DNA of 19,367 nucleotides from contig CAWUXI010000103.1 in NCBI GenBank assembly GCA_963926405.1, positions 1 through 19,367 of the forward strand, written 5' to 3'. The notes beneath the pieces are model-generated. The model was not told where the DNA came from. It saw nothing but the letters and a program-made list of their open reading frames with translations, and searched no databases. Numbering within the stretch: position 1 is the stretch's first letter; every line of letters starts with the position of its first letter. This DNA is from CALSMU01 sp963926405 (GTDB lineage Bacteria > Bacteroidota > Bacteroidia > Flavobacteriales_D > Parvicellaceae). Both the position numbers and the translations under genes were made by a program. Shown in pieces: positions 14,194 through 19,367 of the stretch.

Positions 14194-15465
14194 TTATTTG
14201 GTGGTTTCAGGCTTGAACTTGCCAATAAATATATAGGTAATCACCATAATTAATAAGTAAAAGAAACTTTGTGCAAGGGTAAACCACCATAAGCTGGTCA
14301 TATTGTCATTGTAAGTAGCATGTGAATATTCTATACTAGCATAAACCAAAACGATATGTAAAATATGCAATATTAGCATTTCCTTTTGCCGCTCTAATTT
14401 TATGTAAATATATGACAAAGAGGAGGATACGAACATTGTTCCCATCCAGATTGACATTATTTTCATAATCTCCAAAGTTCCATTCCACGCTTTTCCCAAT
14501 ACGATTTCATCCCATGAATTTGGAATAAATTGCAGAATGATTATACCTATAAACGCAACTAAAAAGAGACGTAAAAACCAAAAAGTGTAATTTTTACGAA
14601 GCTCTTCTTTTGAGTCTATTGTACTTAATTGGCTATAATATACTTGCGCAAAAGAGGTAGTGATAACAGCAATACTTATTCCTAAATAATGATACGCTGA
14701 TCCAATTTTACCGCTAAACTCATCTCCATAGTATTTCATGAAAAGATCAATTAGTAAAAAATTAATTACACCGCTAAGAAGCACGCTTGGTGAAGTGAAG
14801 TAGATAAATTTCTTGTTTTTTATTACTAATTTTTTAATATCTCCTTTTTCTTTTAGGATTACCGGTCTGTTCTTTTGGTATTTAAATAAAAACATCAAGT
14901 TTGAAACTAATAATCCTATAGTTCTTCCATAAATAAGTCCAAATGATTGTATGTTTGAAATTGCGAATATCACTTGCCCAAAAAGAGAGGTAGAGTTTTG
15001 GGAGACTTTATTTACGCTCATTAATTTAAAAGAATTATTCCGTGTAAACCAGGAGTTAAAAACCTGTGTGAATCCTAACGAAATAACGGTAAATGGGAGT
15101 AAAATTAATAGATAAATGTTACTTGTTATCTTCATTAAATTACTGTCAAATTGCGAATATAAAATTAGAGTAATAAAACTAATTAGTCCGGCAATTAGTA
15201 CGAGTTTCAGGCTTATATTAGTTAGTAGTCTAGCATCATTGTCATTCTTTTCCAATACGATTCCAGTTTCAAGTTTTAAAGCGCTTATTCCAACAAATAT
15301 TGCAGCAAACTCATAGAAGAGTTTGAAATTAGCGAACTCCCCAGGACCATAGTAATACCTTTGAACATAGATTAATCCCAATAATGAAATTAGCTGAGCT
15401 ATAACCGTCCCAGTCATTAGGGTGAATACATTTTTTATAAACGATTTGTTTGTGGAATTGCTCAA
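14194..15465 (-). CDS. wzx: Polysaccharide flippase, Wzx type (MVF/MATE-like superfamily)
   Basis: A 423-residue integral membrane protein with about twelve hydrophobic segments across the whole length and no soluble domain. The N-terminus SFIKNVFTLMTGTVIAQLIS is characteristic of Bacteroidota oligosaccharide flippases, which move undecaprenyl-diphosphate-linked repeat units to the periplasmic face. Translation starts at TTG (15463-15465), whose last two bases are shared with the TGA stop of the upstream wzy gene (TTGA), so coupling is likely. The next ATG is 16 codons in and would cut into the first helix, so I keep the TTG. Family membership is clear from composition, motif and neighbours; substrate is unknown. 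Confidence 0.88.
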   Translation of the reverse strand: MSNSTNKSFIKNVFTLMTGTVIAQLISLLGLIYVQRYYYGPGEFANFKLFYEFAAIFVGISALKLETGIVLEKNDNDARLLTNISLKLVLIAGLISFITLILYSQFDSNLMKITSNIYLLILLPFTVISLGFTQVFNSWFTRNNSFKLMSVNKVSQNSTSLFGQVIFAISNIQSFGLIYGRTIGLLVSNLMFLFKYQKNRPVILKEKGDIKKLVIKNKKFIYFTSPSVLLSGVINFLLIDLFMKYYGDEFSGKIGSAYHYLGISIAVITTSFAQVYYSQLSTIDSKEELRKNYTFWFLRLFLVAFIGIIILQFIPNSWDEIVLGKAWNGTLEIMKIMSIWMGTMFVSSSLSYIYIKLERQKEMLILHILHIVLVYASIEYSHATYNDNMTSLWWFTLAQSFFYLLIMVITYIFIGKFKPETTK

Positions 15466-16694
15466 GTAGGTTGAATTATTGAATTAACCGATTTATCTTG
15501 TTTTTGTTGTATTAATACAGCAAAAAATAGAGTGTTAAAAAATGCATAAAATATTACACCAGATTGTGTTTCTAGCATTGCTTCGGTTAAGAAATTTGTC
15601 ATTGTTAAAAGAATAAAAAACACATAAATCCAATACTTATTCTTCCAACTTAAATAGAGAGGGAGGAATAGCATAGTAATCAAAGTAATTAATCCAAATG
15701 ATCCTAAAGCAACGGCAGTTTGAAGGTACTGATTATGAGCGTTTAATTTTTTCTTATTTATAAAGCTAAGGTTTTTTTCTTTTGATAACCTGGCTAATTC
15801 ATCTATTACATCGCCTGTTCCATAACCCATGATTGGTGCTTCTAAATACAGTGATGCAGCGGAACTCCAAATTTCTTTTCTGATAGTTGTAGATGAGGTG
15901 TTTGTCTCGCTCGAGGTAGAACTAATGAGTTCATTAACTCTTGCATTTAATGATGTTGAAGACAAATAAAATGTAGATGAAATAGCTCCTATTAAGACTA
16001 TTGCCAAAGCACCTTTTAAATACATTTTGTGTCTTGCTATCCAGTAAAAAAGTGAAAATGTATGGATTAAGAATAAGTTAATAATTCCGGTTTTCGAAGA
16101 TAGTAATGCTATGAATATCGAGAAGAATACAATAAGAGAAAATCCTAATATAGGCTTTAAATAAAAGTGCTTTGTTGGATGAAAAGAGAAAAAATAAATA
16201 CATCCAACAGCAAAATTGAGATACATGCTTAGGTAACTTCCATGGTGATAGAGAGCGATGTTTTGGTAAAAAAAGGCATTAGATTCGGAGGTGTAAAAAT
16301 ACATGATGCCACTGTTAACTAGAGATAATACTATGGATACAACACAGCCTTCAATAAAAGCTTTGATTATTTGGTGATAAGAAAGTCGGTAGTTTATTTT
16401 TGAAATAAAAAATATAAGAGGGACTACTAATAGCGATAGTTTTTCCTCTATGCTGAATATCGCTGCACTCCTATTTTGAGAATATAAAATACCAATTAGA
16501 TATAATAAATAGATACTAGAAAGTAATAATATTTTGTTGCTTGATTTCTTTTCTTTAAAGTTGTTGTTTATTAAACTAGAAATAAATAAAGCTACAAGTA
16601 ATAAAGGAACTAAGCTTTTCCCCAAAGGAAGTGCAAAGGCAATTAAAATTATTAAATAATAATTTGCTTTATATTTAAAGTCTATTTTTGGCAT
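15462..16694 (-). CDS. wzy: O-antigen polymerase/ligase family membrane protein (Wzy/WaaL type)
   Basis: I take the ATG at 16692-16694, giving 410 residues that begin PKIDFKYKANYYLIIL and go straight into the first helix. The frame stays open to an ATG at 16811, but the added 39 residues are the antisense of the neighbouring gene's start and have no family character. The protein has about ten to twelve transmembrane helices and a large periplasmic loop. That loop carries the family motifs: IRKEIWSSAASLYLEAPIMG, then YGTGDVID, and NAHNQYLQTAVALG with a conserved His near residue 320. Such proteins polymerise repeat units or ligate glycan to lipid A-core or to protein. Sequence alone does not separate polymerase from ligase; the adjacent wzx favours a polymerase role, hence the symbol is tentative. 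Confidence 0.85.
   Translation of the reverse strand: MPKIDFKYKANYYLIILIAFALPLGKSLVPLLLVALFISSLINNNFKEKKSSNKILLLSSIYLLYLIGILYSQNRSAAIFSIEEKLSLLVVPLIFFISKINYRLSYHQIIKAFIEGCVVSIVLSLVNSGIMYFYTSESNAFFYQNIALYHHGSYLSMYLNFAVGCIYFFSFHPTKHFYLKPILGFSLIVFFSIFIALLSSKTGIINLFLIHTFSLFYWIARHKMYLKGALAIVLIGAISSTFYLSSTSLNARVNELISSTSSETNTSSTTIRKEIWSSAASLYLEAPIMGYGTGDVIDELARLSKEKNLSFINKKKLNAHNQYLQTAVALGSFGLITLITMLFLPLYLSWKNKYWIYVFFILLTMTNFLTEAMLETQSGVIFYAFFNTLFFAVLIQQKQDKSVNSIIQPT
16664..16690 (+). promoter_or_regulatory. Candidate promoter inside the wzy 5' region, driving the 16699 gene
   Basis: TATTTTTG at 16683-16690 is an exact TAnnTTTG match, with TTG at 16664-16666 and a 16-base spacer. The box ends 8 bases before the ATG at 16699, so the mRNA would have almost no leader. 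All of it lies within the first codons of the divergent wzy gene. The spacer is slightly short. Confidence 0.4.
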
Positions 16695-16698
16695 TGAA

Positions 16699-17925
16699 AT
16701 GTTTAAGGAACTAAAAGTAATAAAGTTGTTGGTAATATTAGGGCTGCTTATTACTTTATTATATTCAATAAAACCTGAAAAATTAGCAGGCTTATACATT
16801 ATTACAAACAAATCATCTTACGAAAATGGAGATACACTAAGATTGTTTTTTAAAACTGGGGTGTCTATAGATTACGCCGGTGAAATTTCTATTAAAAACA
16901 TAGTAACAGATAAAGTAGTTTCTGAATTAATAGTTGATTTTAAAAATCAAGGAATAACTGAATCGAATATTATCGAAAAGGGATTTAGTCAAGGATATTC
17001 AATGGAAATCATTATTGATGATAAATTTGTTCCAGGGATCTATTCTGTGGGTAATGTAACTACCTTTATTGTTTCAAATCCCAATAAATCTGATATTACA
17101 ATTGTCTATCCGTACATTTCTTCATTGCTGTTGGAGTCATATGATAGTGAGAATGCATTGAATAGTGAAGTAAGATCGATTTCACAATTGAGAAGTGTTT
17201 CTATAGATAAATTCACAGATAATTGGCTGCCTTTTTTTAAATGGTTAGAGGATAATTATCAAGTTAATTATATAACTGATTTGCAATTAGAAAATCTGTC
17301 AAACTATAAAAGGAGTAAATGTCTTTTTGTGTATGGGTATTCTGCTTTTTGGACAAAAAAAATGAAATCTTCTTTCCTAAGTTATTATGATAATGGGGCT
17401 GATGTTTTAGTAGCTTCAACATATTTAATGAATAACGTAATTTGGAATGATGAAAAAAACAATAGATTGTTATTTAATGAAGATGGAACCCAAAACGGTT
17501 TTACAAGTTGGAGAGCTGCTGATGGTAGCCCCATATTAGAAGAAGTGGGGATGTCTTATGCTTTGGGATCAAAAGGTTTTAGAACTTCTCGATTTGCAAT
17601 TAAAAATCAGAATCATGCATTATTTTCTAATGTTAGTGATTCAATAGTTGAATTGTCTTTGGCGGAGTTTACAGGATATCCGTTAACAGAGTCAAATAGT
17701 TATTGTGAGGAGTTTGTTTTTTTTAATGCTGAATTAATTGCGACATCAGCTATTGATAGCCTTAATGATAGGGCTCTAGGAATTTTAGAATTGAAAAAAG
17801 ACTCCTTATCAGGAACTATAATTAGTTTAGGATCGGGAGAATGGGCAGAGCAGGAAGCGTTTGAAAATAAAGGAAGTTTATTTCAAATTGCTCAAAATGC
17901 AGCAGCCTATTTAATTCAACTCTAA
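16699..17925 (+). CDS. Membrane-anchored protein resembling the N,N-dimethylformamidase large-subunit C-terminal domain
   Basis: A 408-residue protein. Residues 7-24 form a signal anchor, so the rest should lie in the periplasm. Residues about 30-126 are an Ig-like beta domain (SYENGDTLRLFFKT, ending VPGIYSVGNVTTFIV). Residues about 133-408 resemble the dimethylformamidase beta-subunit/ThuA-like amidotransferase fold: IVYPYISSLLLESYD, NWLPFFKWLEDNYQVNYITD, KCLFVYGYSAFWTKKM, an NGADVLVAS turn, TSWR (269-272) and GTIISLGSGEW. In dimethylformamidase relatives the pattern is 'F.RWLE..GYDVSY.TD...' followed by '..SGHDEYW'. Here the HDEYW segment reads YSAFW (214-218), so the Tyr that I believe helps bind iron is Phe. 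Enzymatic activity is therefore uncertain. It starts 4 bases from the divergent wzy start and ends 15 bases inside the convergent glycosyltransferase. Confidence 0.66.
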   Translation: MFKELKVIKLLVILGLLITLLYSIKPEKLAGLYIITNKSSYENGDTLRLFFKTGVSIDYAGEISIKNIVTDKVVSELIVDFKNQGITESNIIEKGFSQGYSMEIIIDDKFVPGIYSVGNVTTFIVSNPNKSDITIVYPYISSLLLESYDSENALNSEVRSISQLRSVSIDKFTDNWLPFFKWLEDNYQVNYITDLQLENLSNYKRSKCLFVYGYSAFWTKKMKSSFLSYYDNGADVLVASTYLMNNVIWNDEKNNRLLFNEDGTQNGFTSWRAADGSPILEEVGMSYALGSKGFRTSRFAIKNQNHALFSNVSDSIVELSLAEFTGYPLTESNSYCEEFVFFNAELIATSAIDSLNDRALGILELKKDSLSGTIISLGSGEWAEQEAFENKGSLFQIAQNAAAYLIQL

Positions 17926-19146
17926 GTTGTTAAGCTTACTGGCAAAATCATTAGCGATATTATTTCTATTAAATTTTAAATCGACATATTTTCTCCCATT
18001 TTTTCCAAGCTGAATTTCAAGCTCAGGATTTGAAGCAAGTTCCATTATTTTTTTTGCTAGCACTTTATGATTCTCAGGCTCAAAAAATAATCCACAATTT
18101 CCTTCTTCTATAAAGAGTTGTCTAGCTTCTCCATCAACTCCAAGAATAATAGGTTTTTCCATAGATAAGTTTTCGAAAACTTTGGAAGGTATTGCTCCTA
18201 GAAATAAGTCTAATTTTCTTAATGGTATGATTGAAGCATTTATAGCCCCTACAATATGCGGCATTTTTAACTTGGTTACTGGTTCAAAAAAGAAAACATT
18301 ATCTAATTGTAACTTGGATTTCATTTTTTGTAAATCTTCTTTTTCTGGACCACTACCCATTAAAATAAACTTTATGTTTTGTTCTGACTTTAATAGTTCA
18401 GCAGCTTTTAATATGACTGTGAGTCCTTGAGCATGGCCAATAATTCCACCATAAAAGAAGAGTTTGTCATCATTAGAAAATCCATTTTCTATTCTCCAGT
18501 TAGATTTCTCGTAAATTCCTGGATTGTAGTATGATAAGTCAACTCCATTAGGGAGCCAATAGACATCTTTACTTGGGAATCGTTTTGAAATATTCTCTAC
18601 TATACCTTGTGTTTGTCCGGTAATTAATATCGATTTCTTATAAAGGAATTCTTCTAATTTTGTTGCCATTCCAAGAAATAACTTGTTTGTAACGATTCCT
18701 AATTTTTCAGCACTTTCTGGCCAAAGGTCAGAGACATTGAAAATCATTTTAGCTTTTTTCTTCTTACTTAGATAGTACGCCGAAATACCAAGGAATAGTG
18801 GAGGAGATTCACAGAATACGATATCGTAATTACTCTCAAGTTTTTTCTTTCCAACTTGATAAGAAGACCAAACAAATGAAAAGTAGTTTCTAAGTCTTTT
18901 GGTAATGGATTTCGATTTGGTTACGTAAATTGAAGAACGATGAATTTTTAAACCATTCATCTCTTCGTAATGATATTTTAAACCTTCATATTCTTTATGA
19001 ATTGCCATTGAAGGATAGTTAGGCATTGCAGTTAATACTGTAATGTCAATACCTTGTTTTTGAAGCCTTATTGCAAGTTCATACAACCTATTTTGAGGTG
19101 CGCCAATTTCGGGTGGAAAGTATTGAGTTAAAAACAGAATTTTCAC
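17911..19146 (-). CDS. Glycosyltransferase family 4 (WbuB-like, GT-B fold)
   Basis: A 411-residue retaining GT-B glycosyltransferase that should add one sugar to the lipid-linked repeat unit at the cytoplasmic membrane face. The N-terminal domain begins KILFLTQYFPPEIGAPQNRL, where PPE-x-GA-x-xxR is typical of this subgroup. It also holds TAMPNYP (39-45) and SDLWPES (139-145). The C-terminal nucleotide-sugar domain has LPNGVD (198-203), FYGGIIGHAQGL (231-242), MGSGPE (263-268) and PSKVFENLSMEKPIIL (320-335) with the family glutamates. Length is normal. The start is a GTG (19144-19146) that shares bases with the TGA stop of the upstream glycosyltransferase (GTGA), so the two are coupled. Donor and acceptor sugars are unknown; WbuB itself is an amino-sugar transferase. 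Confidence 0.94.
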   Translation of the reverse strand: MKILFLTQYFPPEIGAPQNRLYELAIRLQKQGIDITVLTAMPNYPSMAIHKEYEGLKYHYEEMNGLKIHRSSIYVTKSKSITKRLRNYFSFVWSSYQVGKKKLESNYDIVFCESPPLFLGISAYYLSKKKKAKMIFNVSDLWPESAEKLGIVTNKLFLGMATKLEEFLYKKSILITGQTQGIVENISKRFPSKDVYWLPNGVDLSYYNPGIYEKSNWRIENGFSNDDKLFFYGGIIGHAQGLTVILKAAELLKSEQNIKFILMGSGPEKEDLQKMKSKLQLDNVFFFEPVTKLKMPHIVGAINASIIPLRKLDLFLGAIPSKVFENLSMEKPIILGVDGEARQLFIEEGNCGLFFEPENHKVLAKKIMELASNPELEIQLGKNGRKYVDLKFNRNNIANDFASKLNNLELN

Positions 19147-19367
19147 GGCTCTAAACTTTTATATAAATCAATTAACTTCTTTTTTTCGTTATCCCAATTG
19201 TATTTTTCAATTACCATTTTTTTTCCATTTTCACCCATCTCTTTTGCTTTTTCAGGGTTTGAAATTAGGTAGTTAATGGCATCAGAGATCTCTTTTGGGT
19301 TTAGTGGGTCAACGCATATACCCGCATTGTTATCTTCAATAATTGTTTTCCAAAGTGGAAAGTTAGA
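19143..19367 (-). CDS. Glycosyltransferase, C-terminal end (5' part outside window)
   Basis: The minus-strand frame is open from the window edge to a TGA at 19143-19145, giving the last 74 residues of a GT-B glycosyltransferase. The visible part holds DNNAGICVDPLNPKEISDAI, then SNPEKAKEMGENGKKMV and EKYNWDNEKKKLIDLYKSL. This is the standard closing helical segment of family 4 (group 1) glycosyltransferases, in which a C-terminal helix crosses back to the N-terminal domain. It overlaps the start of the next glycosyltransferase by 4 bases (GTGA). The catalytic and donor-binding motifs fall outside the window, so no sugar can be proposed. Confidence 0.88.
   Translation of the reverse strand, partial: SNFPLWKTIIEDNNAGICVDPLNPKEISDAINYLISNPEKAKEMGENGKKMVIEKYNWDNEKKKLIDLYKSLEP

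Noticed and set aside
14163..14225. N-terminal extension of the aminotransferase by 21 residues
   Set aside because: The family N-terminus begins at the internal ATG, and the extension overlaps the end of the flippase gene.
16695..16811. N-terminal extension of wzy by 39 residues
   Set aside because: It is the antisense of the neighbouring gene's signal anchor, and the extra residues are not membrane-like or family-like.

Overview
The window comes from an AT-rich genome of the phylum Bacteroidota, most likely a marine or freshwater Flavobacteriales relative. Four observations point there. One protein carries a type IX secretion (Por) sorting domain. Lipoproteins and signal peptides have the usual Bacteroidota form, often with Gln after the cleavage site. 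Shine-Dalgarno sequences are essentially absent. Several intergenic regions carry the Bacteroidota -7 promoter box TAnnTTTG. The species cannot be named from the sequence.

Left part (1-4800): the C-terminal end of a PhoB/OmpR-type response regulator is followed by a ChrA-type chromate transporter. Convergent to these is a translationally coupled pair, a lipoprotein MsrB and a CoA-pyrophosphatase-like NUDIX hydrolase. Next comes a small plus-strand pair of unknown function: a membrane-anchored Ig-like protein and a predicted outer-membrane beta-barrel whose signal peptide lies upstream of any standard start codon. A membrane fatty-acid/sterol hydroxylase faces this pair.

Middle part (4800-9900), all on the minus strand until 9273: an ECF sigma factor overlaps the gene of a large single-pass membrane protein (candidate anti-sigma/sensor). 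These are followed by a small secreted protein, a type IX-secreted protein, a clear hairpin terminator, and a second small secreted protein that resembles the first. A 388-base gene-free gap and a 75-residue chitin-binding-like lipoprotein follow.

Right part (9930-19367): a surface polysaccharide locus (O-antigen, capsule or exopolysaccharide). It contains a monotopic phosphoglycosyl transferase (initiating enzyme), an MBOAT O-acyltransferase with an SGNH-like partner (acyl decoration), a DegT-family PLP aminotransferase (amino-sugar synthesis), a Wzx-type flippase, a Wzy/O-antigen ligase-type polymerase, a membrane-anchored protein resembling the N,N-dimethylformamidase large-subunit C-terminal fold, and two family-4 glycosyltransferases (one cut by the window edge). 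The likely division of labour is: PGT loads the first sugar on undecaprenyl phosphate, the glycosyltransferases extend it, Wzx flips it, Wzy polymerises or ligates it, and MBOAT plus SGNH acylate it. The locus switches strand repeatedly and is very compact. Gene ends touch or overlap, and two divergent start codons lie only four bases apart.

I saw no rRNA, tRNA, CRISPR array or intact insertion sequence. The most unusual items are the dimethylformamidase-like protein in a polysaccharide locus, the head-to-head starts with a promoter box inside the neighbouring gene, the sigma/large membrane protein pair, and the barrel gene lacking a normal start codon.
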